From: an uncultured Bacilli bacterium
Lineage (GTDB): Bacteria; Bacillota_I; Bacilli_A; RF39; UBA660
Length of the DNA: 16,124 bases
Direction of reading: 5' to 3'
NCBI GenBank assembly: GCA_934086355.1
Contig: CAKOID010000019.1
Coordinates: forward strand, 1-16,124
Made by a program: the position numbers and the translations under genes. Shown here in pieces: positions 7,283-15,199 of the stretch (within the stretch, counting starts at the first letter, position 1; each line of letters begins with the position of its first letter). The notes under the pieces are model-generated. The model was not told the origin of the DNA, did not search any database, and was given only the letters and a program-made list of their open reading frames with translations.

Positions 7283-8353
7283 CTACTTTCTTAAAAATTT
7301 TATTATGTCTTTATTTTTATTTTTTATTTTTCCATTTAATATATTAGTTTCTAATTCTTTATATATATCATTGATTCCAATATAACTATCATTGTTTAAT
7401 TTATATAATGTTTCTTTTTTTATTTTTATATCGTCTTTTGATTTTATTGGAAGTGATTTATATAATTTATTAATTTTTATAAAATCAACATTTAATATTT
7501 CTCCTGCAATAATATTTATATAAAGTCCATATTTATACAAAGTATTATTATTAATTTCTTTGATATCTAATATACTTCTAATATCATTTATTATAGTACG
7601 TTCTGATTTAGTTAATGGATATTTATCACTAAATTCTAATTGTGCATACATTCCTAATACATCTTTACTAATCTTTATATTATCATATTTTATATCTAAT
7701 GTACTACATAAATTTAACTCTTTTATTAAATTTAATCCTTTTATTTTATTATTAGAAGATAGTATTTTATCTAATTCTTCTTTTTTTCTATAATAACTTA
7801 TATTTTTTATTAAATTTTTATTATTATTTATAAAGTCTATTATTTCTTCATCAATACTAAAATCATATATTGTTGCAAAACGAATAGCACGTAATATTCT
7901 TACTGGATCTTCTTTTAATTTATTTTTGGTACTACCAACACATCTTATTATTTTATTATTTATATCTTTTATACCATCATAATAATCTATTATATTTAGA
8001 TTGCTATCCATTATAAGTGAATTACAAGTAAAATCTCTTCTTTTTAAATCTGTTTTTAAGTCTGTTATGTATTCTGTTTTTGGATGATGATTTTCATAAT
8101 CTCTTTCTTTTCTATATGTTGTTATATCAATGTTATATTTTTTTGTCTTTATATTAACACAACCATAGTGTACTTTAGTATTTTTATCTAGTTTAAATAT
8201 ATTTATTATATCTTTGGGTAAAGCATTTGTACATATATCTATATCAGAACTAAATACACCTATTACTTTATTTCTAACATATCCACCTACTATGTAAGCA
8301 TCAAATCCATTTTTTTCTATTTTTTTTAATATATTTATAATTATTTTATCCAT
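7283..8353 (-). CDS. cca: CCA tRNA nucleotidyltransferase or related class II enzyme
   Basis: This is a class II nucleotidyltransferase of the CCA-adding/poly(A) polymerase superfamily. The head has AYIVGGYVRNKVIG (GG at 23-24) and the metal-binding SSDIDICTNALP (Asp 37 and 39). These are followed by KRRDFTCNSLIMD (104-116), YYDGIKDI, and DPVRILRAIRFA (149-160), all motifs of this class. At 356 residues it is shorter than many Bacillota versions and lacks an HD domain. Its role is to add or repair the 3' CCA of tRNAs in the cytoplasm; sequence alone does not separate a full CCA enzyme from a partial one. It follows the CmpB-like gene by one base and is followed by dnaD. Confidence 0.93.
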   Translation of the reverse strand: MDKIIINILKKIEKNGFDAYIVGGYVRNKVIGVFSSDIDICTNALPKDIINIFKLDKNTKVHYGCVNIKTKKYNIDITTYRKERDYENHHPKTEYITDLKTDLKRRDFTCNSLIMDSNLNIIDYYDGIKDINNKIIRCVGSTKNKLKEDPVRILRAIRFATIYDFSIDEEIIDFINNNKNLIKNISYYRKKEELDKILSSNNKIKGLNLIKELNLCSTLDIKYDNIKISKDVLGMYAQLEFSDKYPLTKSERTIINDIRSILDIKEINNNTLYKYGLYINIIAGEILNVDFIKINKLYKSLPIKSKDDIKIKKETLYKLNNDSYIGINDIYKELETNILNGKIKNKNKDIIKFLRK

Positions 8354-8354
8354 A

Positions 8355-8864
8355 TTAATATCTTGTGGTAAATGTAATTATCATATCAATAGAAAATATT
8401 ATTGCTACTGATAAGGTAATTATTGTTGACATTCTCTCCTTTTTTGTAATAAATTTTTTTAATAGTGGTTCAACTATATACATAAAAAGTAGTGTTAATA
8501 CAGCAAAGTTTAATACACTTCTTAAGCAAACATATCCATTTAAGTTCATGAATAAGCCTGTATAATCCCACCAAGTTCTATGATATATGCGAAATAATAC
8601 GTCTCCTGTAACATATTCTACAATGCCAGTAATAATTATTGACAAGAGAAATATTAGTATTGGATATTTTTTTAAATTTCTTAACAATAATAATAGAATG
8701 ACTGAACCACTGCCGTAAACTGGTAAATAACAACCATAAAAAAATCCTCTATTTACTAGTTGATGTTCTATTATAATTGAGAAACATTCTTCATATATCC
8801 ATCCTAAAAAACATCCAACAAAAAATACTAACCCCCAATAAATAATCTTACTTCTTTTTTCCAT
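8355..8864 (-). CDS. CmpB-type multispanning membrane protein (putative ABC transporter permease family)
   Basis: The 169-residue protein has about four or five membrane helices. It shows the hallmark pattern of the Bacillota family annotated as putative ABC transporter permease (PF06541): GCFLGWIYEECF near the N-terminus, then NRGFFYGCYLPVYGSGS, a helix ending TGIVEYVTGD, and WWDYTG...LNGYVCLRSVLNF. The real substrate of the family is unknown to me. AGGAG precedes the ATG, and the stop is one base from the cca start, so it is the first gene of the housekeeping operon. Being directly downstream of the bacteriocin peptides, it could be asked whether it gives immunity, but the family is widespread without bacteriocins and I doubt it. 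Confidence 0.8.
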   Translation of the reverse strand: MEKRSKIIYWGLVFFVGCFLGWIYEECFSIIIEHQLVNRGFFYGCYLPVYGSGSVILLLLLRNLKKYPILIFLLSIIITGIVEYVTGDVLFRIYHRTWWDYTGLFMNLNGYVCLRSVLNFAVLTLLFMYIVEPLLKKFITKKERMSTIITLSVAIIFSIDMIITFTTRY

Positions 8865-8880
8865 AAATACTCCTAGATAT

Positions 8881-8909
8881 ATTTTACTAAAGTTATAAAT
8901 AAAAGTAAA
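8881..8909 (-). promoter_or_regulatory. Candidate promoter of the CmpB-cca-dnaD-nth operon
   Basis: The minus strand reads TTTACT, 17 bases, TAAAAT (-35 at 8904-8909, -10 at 8881-8886). Transcription would start close to 8874, leaving a very short leader that begins almost at the AGGAG. The hexamers are plausible but imperfect in an AT-rich region. Confidence 0.35.
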
Positions 8910-8910
8910 T

Positions 8911-8944
8911 CTATATAAAGTTTGTTTACATGAATTTTATATAG
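8911..8944 (-). terminator. Inverted repeat, possible terminator of the bacteriocin operon
   Basis: A perfect 9-bp inverted repeat (8911-8919 with 8936-8944, 16-nt loop) lies 27 bp after the second peptide gene. The stem is almost all A-T and the following minus-strand tract (ATTTACTTTTATTT) is only partly T. A weak terminator is likely; an operator is the alternative. Confidence 0.4.
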
Positions 8945-8970
8945 AAAAAAAGAATAATTATATATCCTTT

Positions 8971-9126
8971 TTAACATGTTTTTTTATAAATTGCATAATG
9001 TATAGCACTACCAATATTTCTTCCTAATTCTAAGAAAGAATTTATTAGTCTTACTAAACTATTAAGAAAACTACCGCTTGTATAACTAGCACCTGCTACT
9101 ATAGTTTTTAGTTCATTTTTTTCCAT
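8971..9126 (-). CDS. Bacteriocin precursor peptide 2 (double-glycine-type leader)
   Basis: This is a 51-codon gene. The N-terminus MEKNELKTIVAG fits the leader rule for C39 exporters well: Glu at -8, Leu at -7, Ile at -4, Ala-Gly at -2/-1, with cleavage expected after residue 12. The mature part (39 residues) is amphipathic and basic, has a GxxxG motif (GRNIG at 35-39), and ends in KKTC with a single Cys at the last position. The ATG overlaps the stop of peptide 1 by one base (TAATG), so the two are produced in step, as the halves of a two-peptide bacteriocin are. Ala instead of Gly at -2 is tolerated in this leader class. I know no close relative from memory; a pheromone or signalling peptide is the main alternative. 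Confidence 0.8.
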   Translation of the reverse strand: MEKNELKTIVAGASYTSGSFLNSLVRLINSFLELGRNIGSAIHYAIYKKTC

Positions 9127-9269
9127 TAGTTACATCTCAATGGTCTTAAAAATCCATCAACTATACCAACAATGAAACTTCCTAGAGCAGCAATAATAAT
9201 TCCTATTCCAACTTTCTTACCACTACCACCACCGATAGTCATTTTTAGTTCTTGATTTTCTAATACCAT
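9126..9269 (-). CDS. Bacteriocin precursor peptide 1 (double-glycine leader)
   Basis: This is a 47-codon gene, two bases after the exporter stop, with a very strong ribosome binding site (AGAAAGGAG) 5 nt before ATG. The leader MVLENQELKMTIGG has Leu at -12, Glu at -8, Leu at -7 and Gly-Gly at -2/-1. The expected 33-residue mature peptide starts GSGKKVGIG, has a glycine-rich hydrophobic core (VGIGIIIAALGSFIVGIVDG) with GxxxG motifs at 17-21 and 35-39, and ends in FLRPLRCN with one Cys. Such GxxxG-bearing hydrophobic peptides in pairs are characteristic of class IIb bacteriocins, whose helices pack in the target membrane. The adjacent exporter with a C39 peptidase domain is the expected processing enzyme. 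Confidence 0.85.
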   Translation of the reverse strand: MVLENQELKMTIGGGSGKKVGIGIIIAALGSFIVGIVDGFLRPLRCN

Positions 9270-9271
9270 AA

Positions 9272-11254
9272 TTACTCCTTTCTAAAAGTTAAAACTTTAT
9301 CAAATAAATTACTAACATTTTTATGACTTACATAAATAATCGTTCTATCTTTAAAATATTCTAAAATATCTTTTAAAATAGTTACTTCTAGATTATAATC
9401 AACTTCTTTTAATACTTCATCTAGTATAATTATTTTTTTTGAATAAATTAATCCTCTAGCTAAAATAATTCTATTTTTTTCTCCTCCACTTAAAGAATTA
9501 TTATTAATAATAAAACTATCTAATCCAACACTTTTTATGATATTTATAGTATCTAATTTACAAATTCTTATAACATTATTTATAAGTTCTTTGTCTATTT
9601 CTTTTCCTAGTGTTAAATTATTTAATATTGTATCATTAAACAACTCTTCATCTTGAGATACATAACTTACTACATTATTTAAATTATAGTTAGAAATTAA
9701 TTTATTATCTATTAAAATATTGCCTTCATAATTTATAATCTCATTACTTAATATTTTAAGTAATGTACTCTTACCTATACCAGATGGTCCACTTATAAAT
9801 ATTTTATCATTCTCTTTAATTATATAATTTAAATTTTTAATAATATATTTTCCATTAATATCATAATTTAAGTTATTAATTTTAATGTCATAATTATTAA
9901 TAGATATATCTTTTTTCTTATCTAAATTAATAGATAGAAAATCATTATTTTTATTGATTATAGATTTATATAATATGAAAGATGGATAGTTATCTATTAT
10001 TTGTTTTAAAAGATTAATATAATAACATATAAGCATATATATTAATAAACCATTAGTTATATTAATATTATTTTTGATTATATAATAAAGTACTAATAGT
10101 TGTGTTATGTCGATTATTACTTTATTTATAAAATCTACTTTATATACTTTTTTATTAATGCTTTTAAATACTGTATTTTTTTCTTCTAATATATTTTTTG
10201 TATTATCAATAAAATATTTATACTGATTTAAGTGTTTAATAGTAGTAAATTTTGTAATATAATCTATTATGTTTGAATTATAAGATTCATCAATACTAAC
10301 TAAATATCTAATTTTATTTATTAGTTTTTTATAAATTATTATGTTATATATTAAATAAACTAATGAAATAATAAATAATATTATAGATAATTCTTGGGTA
10401 TAAATAATTATTACTAGAAGGAGGTTCAATAATAAAATAATATTAAATATTAGTTCGATTATATAATCTAATATATTTTTTGATAAATCATTTAATTCAT
10501 TAAATCTAGTAATTATTTCTCCTTTCTGTTTTAACTTTAAATAATTTAAAGGAAGATTAAATATGTGTTTTATAAATTTAATTAATATATTATTATTAAA
10601 GTTTATATTAATTTTTAATAATATACTTCTTTTTAAATATATTAATAAATTTAATATAAATATTATTAAGAATAAAATATATACATTTTTTAAATTGTTA
10701 CTTAATAATTTTATTGAAATATTATTTATTAAAGAAAACAATAGTATAATAAAACTTATTATGAATATTATTGAAAATATTGTTTTATTTTTTTTAATAA
10801 ATTCTATTATTTTTTTAGATATGAATTTATTCTTTTTATATTTTACAATTGTTGATATAGGTTCAAAATATAATACTACACCCGTAAATAATTCATTAAA
10901 TTTATTAAGCTTTATTTTTTTTAAACCTATAGAAGGATCCATTACTAACACATAATTATTTTTGAATTCATAAACTACTACAAAGTGGAATAGATTGTTA
11001 TCTAGTTTTAGATGTGCAATTAGAGGAAATCTTTCATTTTTAATATACTTTATTTTTTTTGATATAACATTAAATCCAATCTTCTTTGCATAATTTACTA
11101 AACCATAGGCATTGCAACCTTCACTACTTGTATTAGTATTAATTCTTAATGTTTCTAGTGGTATATCACCTTTATAATATTTTATTATTGAAGATAAACA
11201 ACATATTCCACAGTCACAATTTTCTTCTTGTAAAACTTCATAATATTTTTTCAT
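9272..11254 (-). CDS. C39-peptidase bacteriocin-processing ABC exporter
   Basis: This is a bifunctional exporter of 660 residues that cuts double-glycine leaders and exports the mature peptide through the membrane. In order: a peptidase C39 domain (1-130) with Gln 9, catalytic Cys 15 (CDCGICCL), His 90 (HFVVVYEF) and Asp 106 (MDPSIG); a membrane domain of about six helices (155-440); and an ATPase domain with Walker A SGPSGIGKSTLLKIL, Q-loop YVSQDEELFND, signature LSGGEKNRIILARGL, Walker B IIILDEV and H-loop YVSHK. All catalytic residues are intact. I chose the ATG at 11254 because GAGGGGAG sits upstream and the domain then begins MKKYYEVLQEENCDCG. The in-frame ATG at 11338 lies in the duplicated leader and would add a Lys-rich tail. 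Two small peptide genes follow directly. Confidence 0.96.
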   Translation of the reverse strand: MKKYYEVLQEENCDCGICCLSSIIKYYKGDIPLETLRINTNTSSEGCNAYGLVNYAKKIGFNVISKKIKYIKNERFPLIAHLKLDNNLFHFVVVYEFKNNYVLVMDPSIGLKKIKLNKFNELFTGVVLYFEPISTIVKYKKNKFISKKIIEFIKKNKTIFSIIFIISFIILLFSLINNISIKLLSNNLKNVYILFLIIFILNLLIYLKRSILLKININFNNNILIKFIKHIFNLPLNYLKLKQKGEIITRFNELNDLSKNILDYIIELIFNIILLLNLLLVIIIYTQELSIILFIISLVYLIYNIIIYKKLINKIRYLVSIDESYNSNIIDYITKFTTIKHLNQYKYFIDNTKNILEEKNTVFKSINKKVYKVDFINKVIIDITQLLVLYYIIKNNINITNGLLIYMLICYYINLLKQIIDNYPSFILYKSIINKNNDFLSINLDKKKDISINNYDIKINNLNYDINGKYIIKNLNYIIKENDKIFISGPSGIGKSTLLKILSNEIINYEGNILIDNKLISNYNLNNVVSYVSQDEELFNDTILNNLTLGKEIDKELINNVIRICKLDTINIIKSVGLDSFIINNNSLSGGEKNRIILARGLIYSKKIIILDEVLKEVDYNLEVTILKDILEYFKDRTIIYVSHKNVSNLFDKVLTFRKE

Positions 11255-11269
11255 ATTTTTTCTCCCCTC

Positions 11270-11382
11270 ACTATATATTATTATGTATTTTTTTGTTTTT
11301 CCTTTTTTTTTCTTGCATTTTTTTAAACTTTTTTTCATTTTTAAACAGATATAAAATTTCTGTAGTACTTTTTTTACAAATA
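11270..11382 (-). repeat. Leader/promoter repeat, copy B (upstream of the C39 exporter)
   Basis: This is the second copy of the element at 13-125, aligned without gaps. It lies immediately before the ribosome binding site of the exporter gene. The paired GTTTAAA words, the A-rich tract and the distance to the ribosome binding site are kept. Both copies also keep a 15-codon reading frame (M-Q/H-EKKRKNK, then HNNI) ending at TAG, here 11271-11318 and in copy A 14-61; it has no ribosome binding site, so translation is doubtful. I infer common regulation of two transcription units. Confidence 0.75.
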
Positions 11383-11410
11383 CTTATTTTTTGTGTGAAA
11401 TAAATTACAA

Positions 11411-11445
11411 TTAAAAAACTAACAGATTGTTTTTTTCTGTTAGTT
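11411..11445 (-). terminator. Rho-independent terminator after the second prepilin-like gene
   Basis: A perfect 9-bp stem (11417-11425 with 11437-11445) has an A-rich loop and, on the minus strand, is followed by TTTTTT. It lies 14 bp after the stop codon and separates the prepilin unit from the bacteriocin operon. Confidence 0.85.
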
Positions 11446-11459
11446 CTATTTTTAATGAC

Positions 11460-12641
11460 TTATGTTGGAATATTGTAATCACATCTTGCAACTGGATCAT
11501 CACAACCAGTAGGTCCTAAATTAGGATTTGTGATTTTTTTATTTAAATCCATTTTACAAGTATAAGTGAATCCTTTTTTTGTTTCATAATCTATTCTGTT
11601 TATGCTAAATAATACTTGACCTTCTGTTGACTCGATTCTAGATTTAACAAATGAATTTTCCTTATCAGAAAAGCCATACCAATTATTATAAATATCAATT
11701 GGATAATCATAATTATAGTCTGTATCAGAATTTTTTAAACATTCATTATAATATTTATAAAGCCAACGAAATACATATTTTTCTTCATTACTATATATTT
11801 TAAATTTATCTTTTATGTTATGTGTAGCATTTTTGATAAAATTTTCATACTCTGTTTTATTATATATTATATCTGCCGTATCCTCTGAATAACAAGTTTC
11901 TGCAGTACAATTTTTACCTAATTCTTTCATTTCCAACATATCATTTAACAAATTATAATATTCACTCATTCCCCAATATTCTTGAAAATTATCTTTATCA
12001 TTAATATATCCTTCATAAATTAGAATATAATTAGTACCTGTTATATCATAGCAATATGGTATTTCTCCATCGCTATTCATATTCGTTACATTTTCTCCTG
12101 TCAATCCTTTTTCTTTTAAGCAAGAATTGTACTCATCAGAATCGTTTCTTTCACTATCATCATCTTTATTTGGGTTATTTGGTTTATTATCAGGATTTTC
12201 TAATTCATTTGTATTTATACTTATTTTTTTTTCTTCTTTACAAAGTTTTACTTTTTTATCTTTTAAAGTTTCAAAATCTTTATTTTCACTTAAATATTGG
12301 TTGGTTATTAAATAATCTACAGTAACGGATATGCAACCTGTTCCATCATCTTTTTTTATCATTTTTTCTTTTAAAGCATCGCAATTTTTGGGTGACTCTT
12401 CTTCATTAAATAAATTACCATCATCAGTCCACAATTCTTTATCAATATTGTCATCACAATTATCTATTTGTTCTGCTAATACGTTTGCTGCCTCTTTAAT
12501 TGCTTTTAAATTTTGTTTTGTTATAGCCTTTTTAGTGTTATCAAAAGCACCAAAACCTTTAGTAGCAGTTATAGTAATTACTAAACCTAAAACTACTATA
12601 ACAGCAAGTAATTCAACTAATGTAAATCCTTTCTTATTCAT
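11460..12641 (-). CDS. Prepilin-like surface protein with N-terminal methylation motif
   Basis: The 393-residue protein starts MNKKGFTLVELLAVIVVLG, the type IV prepilin/pseudopilin signature: a short basic leader, peptidase cleavage after Gly 5, Phe +1, Glu at +5 and a hydrophobic helix. The rest is a large extracellular region with about ten Cys and a low-complexity Asn/Asp/Lys/Pro linker (about residues 150-170), unlike a small structural pilin. It is probably exposed on the surface as a tip or adhesin-like pilin. I set the start at the ATG at 12641 with GGAAGGATG upstream; earlier in-frame codons belong to queH territory. The start overlaps the end of queH by 8 bp. No prepilin peptidase or assembly ATPase is in the window. 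Confidence 0.85.
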   Translation of the reverse strand: MNKKGFTLVELLAVIVVLGLVITITATKGFGAFDNTKKAITKQNLKAIKEAANVLAEQIDNCDDNIDKELWTDDGNLFNEEESPKNCDALKEKMIKKDDGTGCISVTVDYLITNQYLSENKDFETLKDKKVKLCKEEKKISINTNELENPDNKPNNPNKDDDSERNDSDEYNSCLKEKGLTGENVTNMNSDGEIPYCYDITGTNYILIYEGYINDKDNFQEYWGMSEYYNLLNDMLEMKELGKNCTAETCYSEDTADIIYNKTEYENFIKNATHNIKDKFKIYSNEEKYVFRWLYKYYNECLKNSDTDYNYDYPIDIYNNWYGFSDKENSFVKSRIESTEGQVLFSINRIDYETKKGFTYTCKMDLNKKITNPNLGPTGCDDPVARCDYNIPT

Positions 12642-13227
12642 TAATATCATCCTTCCTAGAATAAATACATCCACAATAATTTTGTCTATATAAACCATAT
12701 TTATTTGATAACTCAATTGATTTTTTATAACCTTCTTGTTTCTTAAAATCACTTGGTAAATATTTAACATTGTACATATTTTCTAGCTCATAACCTATCT
12801 CATTAATCACTTTGCTTAGCTTGTATGGACTAACAGTTAATGTTGTTCCAAAGTAATCAAATCCTTTTTCTTTTGCAACTTTACAAACATATTCTAATCT
12901 TAATCTATAACATTTATAACATCGTATTCCACGTTCTTTTTCATTTTCTAGTCCATTAGACATTTCATGAAATAAATCATTATCATAATCACAATCTAAA
13001 TAATTTAAATTATACATTTTTATTATTCTTATTTGTTCTTTTTTTCTTTTTTCATATTCTTCAAATGGTTCTATATTTGGATTATAATATATTATAGTAA
13101 TGTCAAAATAATCTTTTAATCTTTCTATGCATGTTGTAGAACAAGGAGCACAACATGAATGTAATAATAATTTTGGTCTATCTTCTAATTTATCTATTAT
13201 TTTCATCATTTCTACATCATAATTCAT
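12634..13227 (-). CDS. queH: Epoxyqueuosine reductase QueH
   Basis: QueH (DUF208 family) reduces epoxyqueuosine to queuosine at the wobble base of GUN tRNAs, the last step of queuosine synthesis, and is the non-cobalamin alternative to QueG. The 197 residues have the family cysteine pairs: LLHSCCAPCSTTC near 22-34, IRCYKCYRLRLEY near 100, and YCGCIYS at the C-terminus, plus FGTTLTVSPYK. These cysteines bind an iron-sulfur cluster and a second metal/redox site. GAGG precedes the ATG; ftsQ ends two bases upstream. Its last codons overlap the start of the prepilin-like gene, so its C-terminal tail (RKDDINE) may derive from that gene's ribosome binding site. Confidence 0.95.
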   Translation of the reverse strand: MNYDVEMMKIIDKLEDRPKLLLHSCCAPCSTTCIERLKDYFDITIIYYNPNIEPFEEYEKRKKEQIRIIKMYNLNYLDCDYDNDLFHEMSNGLENEKERGIRCYKCYRLRLEYVCKVAKEKGFDYFGTTLTVSPYKLSKVINEIGYELENMYNVKYLPSDFKKQEGYKKSIELSNKYGLYRQNYCGCIYSRKDDINE

Positions 13228-13229
13228 AA

Positions 13230-13943
13230 TTAATCCTCATATGGTATAAATACTAAATTCTCTAATTTATTTGAATCTAAATTTATAGTACCAAACTTTC
13301 CATTTAGTGAAGCATATATATCATTATATTTATTTAAAGTACTTACTGATTTAGAATTAACTATAATAGTATTACTATCATTCATTATTATTTTAAATCT
13401 ATCATTAGATAATACTTCACCATTATTATCAACTTGTGGATAGTATTCTATATTATTCATTTCATATAATACATTATCATTTAATTCACTAAAATTATTT
13501 ACAAATTTTTTAAATATATCTTTATCTATATCATTAATTAATATTGGTATACCAACTATATCATTATATTTATTATCAATAATATTTCCATTACTTAATA
13601 CTATTTTATTTTTATCTTTATAATAAAATAATATTTTATTTTCTTTTACTTCTATAATTATTTTTAATCCAAACCATTTTTTTACTTTTACATCATTTAT
13701 TAATTCTATATTTTTTATTTTCTTTTCTAAAATGTAATTTGGATATTTAAAAAATGATGGGTAATCTTTTAAATTAGATACTCTTAATATTTCACTATCT
13801 TTAACTATATTATTACCTTTTATTTCTATATGTTTTATTGGTTTACTTATAAAATAGTATATACCAAAACCTATAATATAAATTAATAATAAGAATACTA
13901 GAGTTCTTTTTTTATTTAATCTTTTTTTTACCTTTTTTTTCAT
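13230..13943 (-). CDS. ftsQ: Cell division protein FtsQ/DivIB
   Basis: This is a bitopic division protein of 237 residues that links the early and late parts of the divisome through FtsL/FtsB(DivIC). It has a basic cytoplasmic N-terminus (KKKVKKRLNKKR), one transmembrane helix (about 14-32), a POTRA domain (about 36-105: IKHIEIKGNNIVKDSEILR, ending in a strand with IIIEVKENKILFYY), and a beta domain to the C-terminus with YPQVDNNGEVL and a final NLDSNKLENLVFIPYED. Sequence is diverged, as usual for FtsQ, but the order of parts and the nearness of murG fit. TAGGG lies before the ATG, directly behind what looks like the ancestral end of murG. Confidence 0.88.
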   Translation of the reverse strand: MKKKVKKRLNKKRTLVFLLLIYIIGFGIYYFISKPIKHIEIKGNNIVKDSEILRVSNLKDYPSFFKYPNYILEKKIKNIELINDVKVKKWFGLKIIIEVKENKILFYYKDKNKIVLSNGNIIDNKYNDIVGIPILINDIDKDIFKKFVNNFSELNDNVLYEMNNIEYYPQVDNNGEVLSNDRFKIIMNDSNTIIVNSKSVSTLNKYNDIYASLNGKFGTINLDSNKLENLVFIPYED

Positions 13944-13955
13944 TTATATCCCTAC

Positions 13956-13982
13956 TTTATTATTTCTTTTATTATATCATAT
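13956..13982 (-). repeat. 27-bp direct repeat, ftsQ-side copy of the murG 3' end
   Basis: The 27 bases are identical to 15533-15559 inside murG. Read in the murG frame this copy encodes YDIIKEIIK followed by TAG and then the ftsQ ribosome binding site. It is therefore what the end of murG would look like if murG and ftsQ were still adjacent. The 1577-bp spacing between copies covers the prepilin-like unit. Confidence 0.85.
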
Positions 13983-14000
13983 GGCAAACAACATCCACAA
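13971..14000 (-). promoter_or_regulatory. Candidate promoter for ftsQ-queH formed at the insertion junction
   Basis: The minus strand has TTGTGG (13995-14000), 18 bases, TATAAT (13971-13976) with an extended -10 TG. The -10 lies in the murG-derived repeat and the -35 in the inserted DNA. The motif is good by sequence, but TATAAT is simply coding in murG, so it may be fortuitous. Confidence 0.4.
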
Positions 14001-14036
14001 CATAGTAACATAAAAGATTAAGTAAAAATGTTGTAG
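13995..14036 (-). terminator. Weak candidate terminator after the interrupted prepilin-like gene
   Basis: Arms at 14028-14036 and 13995-14003 form a 9-bp stem with one G-U pair and a 24-nt loop on the minus strand, 15 bp after the stop codon. No proper T run follows, so termination would be partial at best. Confidence 0.3.
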
Positions 14037-14050
14037 TGTTTTTTAATTTT

Positions 14051-15199
14051 CTAATTAGTAGTTATTGTGTATGCATTATTTACTGTTCCATTTCCGGAGG
14101 AAATTTTAGTATTAGCCTTAAGGGTAATTGTTGGTCGAATAGCAGCGTAAGTTAGATAAACTTGGTCCCCAGCTAATGCTCCATTTTCATTTATATTAAT
14201 TGCAGTATCATATCCATTTCTCGAATCTCTAAGAGATAATGTCCACCAATAAGTCATGGCATTTTTGTTTAAATAATATGTAGAATTTGGCGCACCTTTT
14301 GCACCAGCAAATATCACTTCATCAGCATTTAGCATTCCTACAATATTTCCGTCTATCTCGCCAAAGTTTTCTTTATTACCATCACATTTTAATGATGGCT
14401 CAAAATCTATTTGTGTCCTTTTATACCCACTATAATAAAAATAATATTTTCTAACTGATAAATCATTTGCGTCTCCTTTTTTTAATGGATTGTCGTAGTA
14501 AGCGGATACTCTCTCTCCTATACACCAATCATCTGTTTTAAGTAATGATTTAGTATATTCTGTGATTTCTTTATTATTTGCAATTTTTTCTTCATACCAA
14601 TTATTTAATTTTGTTCTAGCACTAATTTCGTTATCTATAGGACTAGAAACATAATCATTATGTTTTTTAGCAAAATTACTGTATCCATAAATTGCACTTT
14701 CTCTTGCAATCCCGCTTGATGTTGTAACATTTGTATCATTACAAATATTTTCTGATGCTAGTATCATTTTTGTGCTTTTATCACCTTCAATTCTTACTAC
14801 TCTCCAGCACATTCCAGCATAATTTACAAAATTATCTATTATATTTCCTCTAAAATAATAACTATCTCCATAATCATCCTGTGTTATTGAAAGTGTTTTT
14901 TCTATTTCTGTTGATATTTCTTTTCCTGGAGTTGTAGTTGGTTTTTCTTGATAAACAGTTCTTACTGTATCATTTGTATCTTTTGCCTTTTTTGCACTGT
15001 TAATTATTACATCAACTAATATTTCTGTTTGTGTATCTTGTTCTTCATTATCATCAGTATTGTTACCTGTATTAGAGTTATCATTATAACAATCTTTTTC
15101 ATCTTCACCAGCAAAATAAGAGTAAACTCTATTATTCTTTTTATAAACATAAACACATTGATTTTTCATATTACTATTATCTAGTGGACTAATATATTC
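14051..15199 (-). pseudogene. Downstream part of a prepilin-like surface protein cut by an in-frame TGA
   Basis: This frame continues directly from the TGA at 15200-15202 for 382 more codons. Its first internal ATG is at 15169, but no ribosome binding site precedes it, and the ten codons before it (EYISPLDNSN) are open and pilin-like. The product has an Asn/Thr/Glu-rich linker (about residues 25-45 from that ATG) followed by a globular domain of a type common in surface proteins of uncultured Bacillota: YYFRGNIIDNFVNYAGMCWR with VVRIEG, and a C-terminal RPTITLKANTKISSGNGTV. It is an extracellular domain with no signal of its own, so without readthrough it cannot reach the surface. Trp codons here are TGG. 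I read it as a nonsense-interrupted gene; recoding or a sequencing error remains possible. Confidence 0.7.

Noticed and set aside
11255..11338. N-terminal extension of the C39 exporter (Lys-rich, 28 codons)
   Set aside because: It lies wholly in the duplicated leader, has no ribosome binding site, and the C39 domain begins correctly at the ATG at 11254 behind a strong site.
12642..12770. Longer start for the second prepilin-like gene
   Set aside because: The region is queH coding sequence in another frame; the prepilin signature demands the ATG at 12641.
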